Shown piece by piece: positions 1 to 5,297 of a stretch of DNA of 5,297 bases. This DNA is from an uncultured Ellagibacter sp. (lineage in GTDB: Bacteria > Actinomycetota > Coriobacteriia > Coriobacteriales > Eggerthellaceae). The position numbers were made by a program, and so were the translations under genes. The notes under the pieces were generated by a model. It ran no database searches. It worked only from the letters and a program-made list of their open reading frames with translations, and was not told where the DNA came from. The stretch covers positions 1 to 5,297 of the forward strand of contig CAKTSW010000127.1 of assembly GCA_934613165.1 (NCBI GenBank), read 5' to 3'. How positions within the stretch are numbered: the first letter of the stretch is position 1; the number at the start of each line of letters is the position of its first letter.

Positions 1-884
1 CCATCACCCCGCTCAAAAAGCTCTTCTTGCCGGTGCGCGAGACGCTTCTCACCTTCGACACCGAGGCCAACGACGTCACCGACTTCGTCGAGGAGGTGCC
101 GCGGCGCGTGGTCTTCGGCGCGCACGCCTGCGACATCAACGCGCTGAACAGCCTCGATCTGGTGTTCCGCGACGGCGCGTACCCCGACCCGTACTACACC
201 GCGCGGCGCAACGCCACGCTCATCGTGGGCATCTCCTGCATGCCGACCGACACCTGCTTCTGCCACCTGTGGGGAAGCGACGAGGCGCGCTTCGGCTACG
301 ATCTGTTCCTGCAGGACATCGGCGGCAAGTACCTCGTCAGCATCTCGAGCGTCGAGGCCGCGAACATCCTGGAAGCGGCGTGCTCTCCCCGCGAGGCGAC
401 CGACGAGGAGCGTGCGGAGTTCCGCCACGCCACGCGCCGTCGCCAGGCGGCCTTCAACAAGGACATCCCCGACATCCAGGAAGTCGCCATGCTGATGGAC
501 GCCTTCCATTCCGACCCGTTCTGGGAAGAGCTCGGCGGGCGCTGTTTGTCGTGCACGGCCTGTTCGGCGGCGTGCCCGACCTGCTACTGCTTCGACATCC
601 GCGACGTGCGCACGCCCGACGGCAAACACGGGCGCCGCGAGCGCGTGTGGGACGCGTGCACGAACCCGCAGTTCGCCATGGTCGCCGGCGGGCACAATTT
701 CCGCCCCGACGGGCGCAACCGCGTGCGCCATCGCATGTACCACAAGCTCAACGGCTTTCTGGCCACGCACGACCGCATGCTCTGCGTGGGGTGCGGCCGC
801 TGCGTGCATGCCTGCAAGGCCAACATCAACCCCATCGAGGTCCTGAAATTCTTCGAGCGAAAGGGGGCAGACGATGCCGAGTAA
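1..884 (+). CDS. hydB: NAD(P)-linked [NiFe] hydrogenase (sulfhydrogenase), beta Fe-S subunit, 5' partial
   Basis: This is the electron-transfer beta subunit of a cytoplasmic group 3b hydrogenase. The frame is open from base 3 to the left edge, so the true start lies outside and 293 residues are visible. The first visible residues (ITPLKKLFLPVRETLL) match the usual N-terminal region of HydB/AsrA-type proteins, so probably only a few tens of residues are missing. The central part has the family stretch FGAHACDINALNSLD (about bases 114-158) and a CFC motif near 249. Two cysteine clusters follow: CLSCTACSAACPTCYC (codons 543-590), and CVGCGRCVHAC (783-815), a classic CxxCxxCxxxC 4Fe-4S site. No flavin or membrane segment is seen. 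The stop overlaps the start of hydG by 11 bases, indicating coupled translation. AsrA of anaerobic sulfite reductase is a homologue, but the downstream hydrogenase subunits settle the assignment. Confidence 0.9.
   Translation, partial: ITPLKKLFLPVRETLLTFDTEANDVTDFVEEVPRRVVFGAHACDINALNSLDLVFRDGAYPDPYYTARRNATLIVGISCMPTDTCFCHLWGSDEARFGYDLFLQDIGGKYLVSISSVEAANILEAACSPREATDEERAEFRHATRRRQAAFNKDIPDIQEVAMLMDAFHSDPFWEELGGRCLSCTACSAACPTCYCFDIRDVRTPDGKHGRRERVWDACTNPQFAMVAGGHNFRPDGRNRVRHRMYHKLNGFLATHDRMLCVGCGRCVHACKANINPIEVLKFFERKGADDAE
862..867 (+). promoter_or_regulatory. Ribosome binding site of hydG
   Basis: The run AGGGGG ends six bases before the ATG at 874 and lies inside the end of hydB. It supports 874 as the start over the in-frame ATG at 937, which has no comparable purine run upstream. 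Confidence 0.7.
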
Positions 885-1785
885 CGCCGCAGCCTCCACG
901 ATCGAGGTTCATCCCTTCCACGACGCCGGCGCGCCCATGACCGGCGCCGAGCGCATGGCCGCGAATCCGTACCGCCCGTGGCCGGCGCGCATCACGTCCA
1001 TAACCGAGCTCACCGCCACCGAAAAGCTCTTCGAGTTCCGCCTCATCGACGAGAACATCCGCAACGCGTTCCATCACGAGCCCGGCCAGTTCGTCGAGCT
1101 TTCCATCTTCGGGGTGGGCGAGGCGCCGATCTCCATCTCCTCGTCGCCGTCGAAGAGCGGCTTCATCGAGCTGTGCGTGCGCCGCGCGGGCCGCTTCACC
1201 GAGGCGCTCCACAAGATGCAGTGCGGCGACATCGTGGGTATCCGCGGGCCTTTCGGGCGCGGGTTCCCGTTCGAGAAGATGCGCGGCCACGACATCCTGC
1301 TCGTGGCGGGCGGCCTGGGCATCGCGCCTTTGCGCTCGCTCATCAACAACATCCACGACGAGCGCTCCGATTTCGGCAAGGTCACCATCATCTACGGCAG
1401 CAAGACGCCCAAGGAAGTGATGTTCCGCAACCAGTTCGAGATGTGGCGCCATCGCAAGGACTTCGACCTTTACCTTACCGTCGACCACGCCGACGAGACG
1501 TGGGACGGAGAAGAGGGCCTGGTCACGAAGCCCTTCGAGCATTTGGAAATCGACCCTGGCAACACCTTCGGCGCGGTGTGCGGCCCGCCGGTGATGTACC
1601 GGTTCGTCGTGCAGGAAATGCGCAAGAAGGGCATTTCCTACGACCATATCTACATGAGCTTCGAACGTCATATGAAATGCGGCATGGGCAAATGCGGCCA
1701 CTGCCAGATCGGGCACCAGTACTGCTGCATCGACGGGCCCGTGTTCAACTATTGGGAAGCCAAGAACATCCAGGGGTCGATGTAA
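874..1785 (+). CDS. hydG: [NiFe] hydrogenase (sulfhydrogenase), gamma subunit: FAD/NAD(P)-binding 2Fe-2S reductase
   Basis: This 303-residue protein is the diaphorase-like subunit that passes electrons between the hydrogenase Fe-S chain and NAD(P)(H). Residues about 35-135 form the FAD-binding barrel, with PGQFVELSIFG (70-80), the flavin motif GEAPISISSSP (82-92) and GPFGRGFP (125-132). The nucleotide-binding domain follows: ILLVAGGLGIAPLRSLI (141-157) is the glycine-rich loop, and CGPPVMYRFV (236-245) is the usual C-terminal signature. A C-terminal 2Fe-2S site uses C269, C274, C277 and probably C285; the neighbouring C284 is extra. NAD versus NADP preference cannot be read from the sequence. 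About 30 residues precede the usual family start near NPYRPWPARI, but the strong ribosome binding site supports the longer form. AsrB of sulfite reductase is a homologue, but the next two genes make this a hydrogenase subunit. hydD starts one base after the stop. Confidence 0.93.
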   Translation: MPSNAAASTIEVHPFHDAGAPMTGAERMAANPYRPWPARITSITELTATEKLFEFRLIDENIRNAFHHEPGQFVELSIFGVGEAPISISSSPSKSGFIELCVRRAGRFTEALHKMQCGDIVGIRGPFGRGFPFEKMRGHDILLVAGGLGIAPLRSLINNIHDERSDFGKVTIIYGSKTPKEVMFRNQFEMWRHRKDFDLYLTVDHADETWDGEEGLVTKPFEHLEIDPGNTFGAVCGPPVMYRFVVQEMRKKGISYDHIYMSFERHMKCGMGKCGHCQIGHQYCCIDGPVFNYWEAKNIQGSM

Positions 1786-1786
1786 C

Positions 1787-2581
1787 ATGAGCAACTTCGA
1801 TATGGAAAGGGAGCGCCCGGCCGCGCCGCGCGTCGTCGTGGTGGGGCTGGCGAGTTGCTTCGGTTGCCAGCTGCAGGTCACCAACGCCGAGCCGTACCTG
1901 CTCGACGTGCTGGGTCAGATCGATTTACGCTACTGGCAGCTCGCCTCGAGCGACCCCATGCCCGATGACTTCGACGTTGCGGTGGTGGAAGGCGCGGCGA
2001 CGACGAAGGAAGCCGTCGACACGCTCAAGCGCGTCCGCAAAGTCGCGAAAAAGGTAATCGCCGTCGGGGCGTGCGCGCTCACGGCGGGCATTCCCGGGAT
2101 GGCGGCCGCAGGGCTCGATCGCCACGTGTCGAGCGTGTACGGCGACGCCGGCGCGCCCGAAGCGTGCGGCGACATGATCGAGCCCGCGCCCGTGGGCGAC
2201 TTCATCGACGTCGACTTCGAAGTGCCGTGCTGCCCGATCGACACGTTCACGTTCATCGACGCGCTGCAGTGCGCCATCTACGGGTCGAACCGCCTTCCGC
2301 AGACCTCGACCTTATGCGGCGAGTGCAAGTACAACGATCGCGGCTGCTTCTTCGGTCGCGGCGTGCTGTGCCTGGGGCTCGTCACCCGAAGCGGGTGCGG
2401 CGCGCGCTGCACCAACCTGGGGCGCCCCTGCAACGGGTGTGCGGGCCTCTCTCCCGACGCCAACGTCGCCTCCGCGCGCGAGGCGTGCGAGCGCGCCGGT
2501 GTGAGCGTGCGGGCCTTCGACGAGGCGCTCACCATGTTCAACCAGGTCAACCCGGCGCTTGGCGCCGCACACGAGGAATAG
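1787..2581 (+). CDS. hydD: [NiFe] hydrogenase (sulfhydrogenase), delta / small Fe-S subunit
   Basis: This 264-residue protein is the small subunit of the hydrogenase core. It should carry electrons from the NiFe site of HydA towards HydB and HydG. The N-terminal part is the NuoB-like fold of NiFe small subunits. The proximal 4Fe-4S cluster ligands are visible as SCFGCQ (C24, C27), GAC (C96) and PCCPID (C148 or C149). The C-terminal part has eight more cysteines, C177, C180, C187, C195, C204, C208, C215 and C218, in the pattern CGEC...GC...C..G..TRSGCGARC...G..CNGC. That is enough for two further 4Fe-4S clusters, as expected in this family. There is no twin-arginine signal and no membrane helix, so the enzyme is cytoplasmic, unlike uptake hydrogenases. 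An AGGGG run at 1772-1776, ten bases before the ATG, supports the start. hydA follows after seven bases. Confidence 0.93.
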   Translation: MSNFDMERERPAAPRVVVVGLASCFGCQLQVTNAEPYLLDVLGQIDLRYWQLASSDPMPDDFDVAVVEGAATTKEAVDTLKRVRKVAKKVIAVGACALTAGIPGMAAAGLDRHVSSVYGDAGAPEACGDMIEPAPVGDFIDVDFEVPCCPIDTFTFIDALQCAIYGSNRLPQTSTLCGECKYNDRGCFFGRGVLCLGLVTRSGCGARCTNLGRPCNGCAGLSPDANVASAREACERAGVSVRAFDEALTMFNQVNPALGAAHEE

Positions 2582-2582
2582 G
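2573..2582 (+). promoter_or_regulatory. Ribosome binding site of hydA (decides start)
   Basis: A purine-rich stretch at the end of hydD contains GAGGA (2573-2577, 11 bases before the ATG) and AGG (2580-2582, six bases before it). It favours ATG 2589 over an in-frame TTG at 2559. The protein from 2589 also begins at the family-typical distance from the RIEGHG motif. Confidence 0.55.
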
Positions 2583-2588
2583 TCCAAG

Positions 2589-3881
2589 ATGAGATGCCAA
2601 ATCAACGTTGATCACATCGCCCGCATCGAGGGGCACGGCAACGTGCACCTCGCCATCGAGGACGGTGCGGTGGAGACGTGCGAGATGAACGTCGTGGAGC
2701 CCGCGCGCCTGTTCGAGAGCATGGTGCGCGGCCGCATCTTCTCCGAAGTGCCCTACATCGCTTCGCGCATCTGCGGCATCTGCTCGGCAAGCCACGTGGT
2801 GACCGACCTTTTGGCGATCGAGCGCATCTTCGGCGTTACGGTCACCGACCGCGTGAACGCGCTTCGCGAGCTTCTGATCTACGGGTCGTACCTACAGAAC
2901 CACGCGACGCACCTGTTCGTGTTCGCCGTGCCCGACTTCACGGGGCACGCGAGCGTGTTCCCGCTTGCCACCGAGGCGCCCGAGCTGTTCAACCAGGCGC
3001 TTTCGCTCAAGGCCCTGGGCAACGAGCTCTGCACGAAGGTGGGCGGGCGCAGCGTGCACCCCATCACCGCGGTCGTGGGCGGCTTCACCCACGAAATCGA
3101 GCGCGACGAGTACCTTGCGCTCGCCGAGAAGCTCGAGGCCGCTGTGCCGTTCGCCGAGCAGACGGTCGATTTGTTCAACGGATTTCCCGTGCCCGACATC
3201 CAGACGGCGGGCGACATGCTTGCCATGGTGCAGGACGACTATTACCCGGTGTGCACCTCGCGCGACATGCGGTTCGTGCAGGCGGGGGAAACCTTCGACG
3301 CCGACGACCACGAGGAGCGCATAGAGGAATACGCGGTGCCGCATTCGGGCGCGCTGTTCGCCCGCAGCGCGCAGACGGGCCGTCCCTACTTGACGGCGTC
3401 GCTCGCGCGCATCAACGCGTCGTGGAAGCATCTGGGGCAGCGGGCGCGCTTGGCCGCCGCGAAGGCGGGTCTGCGCCCGCCCGAGAGAAACCCCTTCCGC
3501 AACAACGTGGCGCAGGCGGTGGAGCTGGTCGACGCGCTCGAGCGCTGCGCCGCGATCTGCCGACGCCTCGCCGAGGGCGAAAACGGCTTTTCGGGGTCGA
3601 GCGAGCCTGTACCGTTTGAGGTACGGGCGGGGCGCGCTACGGGCTTCACCGAGGCGCCGCGCGGCGTGCTGCTCCACGACCTCGAGCTCGATTCGGAGGG
3701 TCGCGTCGTCCACGCCTCCATCCTCACGCCCACGGCACAGAACGTCGCCAACATGGAAGGCGACATGCGCCTTCTGGCGGAAAAGCTGGTGGGAGAGGGC
3801 GCGCCCGAAGCCGACATCCGCCTGCGCGTGGAAGAACTTGTGCGAGCCTACGACCCCTGCCTTTCCTGCAGCGTGCATTAA
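2589..3881 (+). CDS. hydA: [NiFe] hydrogenase (sulfhydrogenase), alpha / large catalytic subunit
   Basis: This 430-residue protein is the catalytic subunit holding the NiFe centre that splits or forms H2. The N-terminal motif RIEGHG is at residues 12-17. The first metal-binding motif is RICGICSASH (60-69), with C62 and C65. The second, DPCLSCSVH (422-430), supplies C424 and C427, so all four nickel cysteines are present. Other conserved family stretches are intact: HPITAVVGGF (157-166), RNPF (300-303), EAPRG (355-359) and PTAQNVANMEGDM (381-393). Nothing suggests an inactive paralogue. The motif set, and the position beside HydB and HydG, fit group 3b, the NAD(P)-linked class. Unusually, the stop codon comes directly after H430, so there is no C-terminal tail to cleave during maturation. 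A TTG at 2559 would add ten residues but is less likely. This is the last gene of the hydrogenase operon; the symbol hyhL is also used for bacterial homologues. Confidence 0.95.
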   Translation: MRCQINVDHIARIEGHGNVHLAIEDGAVETCEMNVVEPARLFESMVRGRIFSEVPYIASRICGICSASHVVTDLLAIERIFGVTVTDRVNALRELLIYGSYLQNHATHLFVFAVPDFTGHASVFPLATEAPELFNQALSLKALGNELCTKVGGRSVHPITAVVGGFTHEIERDEYLALAEKLEAAVPFAEQTVDLFNGFPVPDIQTAGDMLAMVQDDYYPVCTSRDMRFVQAGETFDADDHEERIEEYAVPHSGALFARSAQTGRPYLTASLARINASWKHLGQRARLAAAKAGLRPPERNPFRNNVAQAVELVDALERCAAICRRLAEGENGFSGSSEPVPFEVRAGRATGFTEAPRGVLLHDLELDSEGRVVHASILTPTAQNVANMEGDMRLLAEKLVGEGAPEADIRLRVEELVRAYDPCLSCSVH

Positions 3882-3889
3882 GGAGCTTA

Positions 3890-3920
3890 CGCGCCCGCCT
3901 TCTCGCTTCGGACGGGCGCG
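3890..3920 (+). terminator. GC-rich hairpin after hydA, possible terminator
   Basis: The arms 3890-3897 and 3913-3920 pair perfectly over eight bases (CGCGCCCG with CGGGCGCG). Beyond one C-A mismatch, one further C-G pair and a T-G wobble close a loop of about nine bases. It begins nine bases after the hydA stop, the expected place for a transcript end. No T-run follows (CAAGCCTTGT), so it is not a classic intrinsic terminator. It could instead stabilise the 3' end of the mRNA or stop transcription only partly. Confidence 0.5.
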
Positions 3921-3944
3921 CAAGCCTTGTACCCCTCGTGGATT

Positions 3945-3957
3945 TTGCGGTGCGCAA
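3945..3957. repeat. Short dyad overlapping the -35 region
   Basis: TTGCG and CGCAA are perfect inverted arms of five bases separated by three (GTG). The left arm coincides with the proposed -35 box. A short dyad like this can arise by chance; it could also be an operator half of the mreB control region. Confidence 0.35.
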
Positions 3958-3975
3958 CAGGCCGTGTGCTAGAAT
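3945..3975 (+). promoter_or_regulatory. Likely mreBC promoter (extended -10)
   Basis: TAGAAT at 3970-3975 is a good -10 box, and TG at 3967-3968 makes it an extended -10. The best -35 candidate is TTGCGG at 3945-3950. It is weak, with a long 19-base spacer, which an extended -10 can tolerate. Transcription would begin near 3982, giving a leader of about 40 bases before the mreB start. The surrounding stretch is clearly more AT-rich than the genes on either side. No start site is proven. Confidence 0.55.
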
Positions 3976-3977
3976 CT

Positions 3978-3994
3978 GTGTTTACTTGAAACAC
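3978..3994. repeat. Inverted repeat at the expected mreB transcription start
   Basis: GTGTTT (3978-3983) and AAACAC (3989-3994) are perfect six-base inverted arms around a five-base centre (ACTTG). It lies immediately after the proposed -10 box and covers the expected start point. As DNA it would suit a repressor operator; as RNA it would form only a weak hairpin. Confidence 0.45.
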
Positions 3995-4003
3995 TATGAC
4001 CTC

Positions 4004-4009
4004 GAGGGG
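4004..4009 (+). promoter_or_regulatory. Ribosome binding site of mreB
   Basis: GAGGGG sits ten bases before the ATG at 4020 and selects it over in-frame ATGs at 3996 (which has no purine run upstream) and 4029 (too far away). It lies within the palindrome CCTCGAGG (4000-4007). Its surroundings CGAGGGGT (4003-4010) are also perfectly complementary to ACCCCTCG at 3931-3938. Confidence 0.7.
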
Positions 4010-4019
4010 TTTTACTTTT

Positions 4020-5075
4020 ATGTCGTTTATGGATTGGTTCTCGAACCTTACCGGTCAGATGGGCACCGACATGGCCATCGACCTCGGAACCGCGAACACG
4101 CTCGTCGCGATGACGGGCGAGGGCATCGTCATCAACGAGCCCTCGGTCGTCGCCATCGAGAAGAGCACCCATCGCGTTCTCGCCGTCGGCCACGAGGCGA
4201 AGAACATGATCAACCACACGCCAGAGGCGTTCTCCGCCGAACACCCGCTGAAAGACGGCGTCATCGCCGACTACGACGTGACGGAAGCCATGCTCTCCGC
4301 GTTCATCAACAAGGCCGCGGTCCGCAAGTACCCCTGGCAGGCGAAGCCTCGCATCGTCATCTGCATCCCCTGCGGCGCCACCTCGGTCGAGAAGCGCGCC
4401 GTGTTCGAAGCCGCCATCCAGGCGGGCGCGCGCCAGGCGTACCTCATCGAGGAGCCGATGGCCGCGGCGATGGGCGCCGATCTGCCCGTCACCGAGCCGA
4501 CGGGTTCCATGGTCGTCGACATCGGCGGCGGCACCACCGAAGTCGCCGTCATCTCCTTGGGCGGCATCGTCACGTCCTCAAGCCTTCGCTTGGCAGGCAA
4601 CCGCATGGACGAGACGATCGCCATGCACCTGCGCGACCTGCTCGGCATCAAGATCGGCGAACGCACGGCCGAGGTCATCAAGATCAAGATCGGCTCCATC
4701 CTTCCTTTCGAGGACGGGCGCGAGCGCGACATGATCATTTCCGGACAGGACGTGCTCACCGAGCAGCCGAAGGAAGTCACCATCCAGTCCGAAGACGTGC
4801 GCCAGGCGCTGCAGGCGCCCTGTGAGGAAATGGTGCTCCACATCAAAGAAACCTTCAAGAAGACCAACCCCGACCTGGCGTCCGACATCATCCAGAACGG
4901 CATTCTGCTCACGGGCGGCGGCGGCCTTCTTTCCGGCCTCGATCGCTACCTCACCGACAAGCTCGAGATTCCCGTGTGGGTGAGCGAAACGGCCCTTACC
5001 AACGTCGTCACCGGTTGCTTGAAGGTGCTTGAAACGCCGACGGCCCTGAAGCAGACGCTCATGCGCTCGAAATAG
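4020..5075 (+). CDS. mreB: Rod shape-determining actin homologue MreB
   Basis: This 351-residue protein is bacterial actin. It forms membrane-bound filaments under the inner membrane that direct the lateral cell-wall synthesis machinery and so set rod shape. The ATPase fold motifs are in order: phosphate-1 loop DLGTANTLV (21-29), the IEEPMAAAMGADLPV segment (143-157), phosphate-2 loop DIGGGTTEVAVISLGG (167-182) and adenosine loop LTGGGGLLSGLD (297-308). Length is typical of the family. The N-terminus, MSFMDWFSNL, is rich in bulky hydrophobic residues and could act as the short amphipathic membrane anchor known from other MreB proteins; that role is inferred. The start is chosen from the GAGGGG ribosome binding site; 3996 would add eight residues. 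mreC follows after 16 bases, the usual mreBC order. The gene has its own likely promoter, so it is probably not part of the hydrogenase operon despite sharing its direction. Confidence 0.97.
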   Translation: MSFMDWFSNLTGQMGTDMAIDLGTANTLVAMTGEGIVINEPSVVAIEKSTHRVLAVGHEAKNMINHTPEAFSAEHPLKDGVIADYDVTEAMLSAFINKAAVRKYPWQAKPRIVICIPCGATSVEKRAVFEAAIQAGARQAYLIEEPMAAAMGADLPVTEPTGSMVVDIGGGTTEVAVISLGGIVTSSSLRLAGNRMDETIAMHLRDLLGIKIGERTAEVIKIKIGSILPFEDGRERDMIISGQDVLTEQPKEVTIQSEDVRQALQAPCEEMVLHIKETFKKTNPDLASDIIQNGILLTGGGGLLSGLDRYLTDKLEIPVWVSETALTNVVTGCLKVLETPTALKQTLMRSK

Positions 5076-5091
5076 GTCTTGACCGGCTTAT

Positions 5092-5297
5092 ATGGCTCTT
5101 AACTTCCAAAACCAGAACGGAGCGCCCGCACGCCGGGTGCTCCTTATCGTGCTGCTCGTCGCATCGCTCGTCATGGCGACCGTGTACTCGCGCGAAGGCG
5201 ACGAGGGTCCGCTTCATGCCGTGCAGGGCGCGGTGAGCTCGCTTTCCTCGTCGCTCAAGCTCCTCGGCGCGACCGCGAGCTCGGGCGCCCGCAACGT
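5092..5297 (+). CDS. mreC: Rod shape-determining protein MreC, 3' truncated by window edge
   Basis: The open frame runs off the right edge after 68 complete codons. It begins with a short, polar cytoplasmic stretch ending in two arginines (about residues 1-15). One hydrophobic membrane helix follows (about 16-32, VLLIVLLVASLVMATVY), then an extracytoplasmic segment starting SREGDEGPLHAVQ. This matches the start of MreC, a bitopic protein that links MreB filaments to the wall-synthesis enzymes outside the membrane. The call rests on this topology and on the position directly after mreB, because the conserved beta-domains lie beyond the window. The ribosome binding site is weak: the nearest AGG is at 5074-5076, 15 bases before the ATG. 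Translation may therefore rely on coupling to mreB. Confidence 0.85.
   Translation, partial: MALNFQNQNGAPARRVLLIVLLVASLVMATVYSREGDEGPLHAVQGAVSSLSSSLKLLGATASSGARN

Noticed and set aside
1..1785. Anaerobic sulfite reductase asrA-asrB instead of hydB-hydG
   Set aside because: The two families are homologous, but the next genes are hydrogenase small and large subunits, not an asrC-type sulfite reductase.
826..1884. Long open frame on the minus strand (352 codons) opposite hydG
   Set aside because: It is rich in Ala, Arg, Val and Leu, matches no family I recognise, and spans three real genes. It is a typical high-GC shadow of the codon bias of hydG.
2559..2588. TTG at 2559 as the hydA start
   Set aside because: ATG 2589 has better-placed purine-rich sequence and gives the usual short lead into RIEGHG.
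2892..3923. Long minus-strand frame (343 codons) opposite hydA
   Set aside because: Low-complexity, Arg-rich translation with no motif, lying antisense to a gene with intact hydrogenase motifs. It is a shadow.
3996..4019. ATG at 3996 as the mreB start
   Set aside because: It has no ribosome binding site, lies only about 14 bases after the predicted transcription start, and GAGGGG at 4004-4009 clearly serves ATG 4020.
3938..4825. Plus-strand frame of 295 codons overlapping mreB
   Set aside because: Its translation is an Arg/His-rich stretch with no domain, and it reads mreB in another frame.
1..5297. CRISPR array, insertion sequence, tRNA or other RNA gene, riboswitch
   Set aside because: No direct-repeat array, transposase, terminal repeats or tRNA-like fold was seen. 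The only gap of any size is 138 bases and is explained by the mreB control region.

Overview
The window shows a high-GC bacterial chromosome segment holding two unrelated gene blocks, both read rightward. Positions 1-3881 carry four tightly packed genes for a cytoplasmic, bidirectional, NAD(P)-linked [NiFe] hydrogenase of the sulfhydrogenase (group 3b) type. Their order is beta, gamma, delta, alpha (hydB-hydG-hydD-hydA), the order known from archaeal sulfhydrogenase I. Positions 4020-5297 carry the start of a cell-shape operon, complete mreB followed by the 5' end of mreC. The host is most likely an anaerobic Coriobacteriia member (Eggerthellaceae-like). That is an inference from the high GC, the presence of mreBC, and the look of the MreC N-terminus (one membrane helix followed by a REG..GPLHAVQ stretch). 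It is not proven by any marker gene here.

Layout: hydB enters from the left edge without its start and overlaps hydG by 11 bases. hydG is separated from hydD by one base, and hydD from hydA by seven. This spacing implies one transcript and translational coupling. The proteins should form one enzyme. HydA holds the NiFe site, HydD carries electrons through Fe-S clusters, HydB adds more Fe-S clusters, and HydG holds FAD, a 2Fe-2S cluster and the NAD(P)(H) site. The enzyme would exchange electrons between H2 and NAD(P)H. No maturation genes (hyp, endopeptidase) lie in the window.

The 138-base gap at 3882-4019 holds a GC-rich hairpin (possible terminator without a T-run), a likely extended -10 promoter for mreB, two small dyads on either side of the -10 box, and the mreB ribosome binding site. 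An upstream segment is complementary to that binding site.

I see no CRISPR, mobile element, RNA gene or undescribed system. The most notable point is that HydA ends exactly at the final His of its C-terminal nickel motif, so it has no tail for a maturation protease to remove. The regulatory-looking structure in the mreB leader is the second point of interest.
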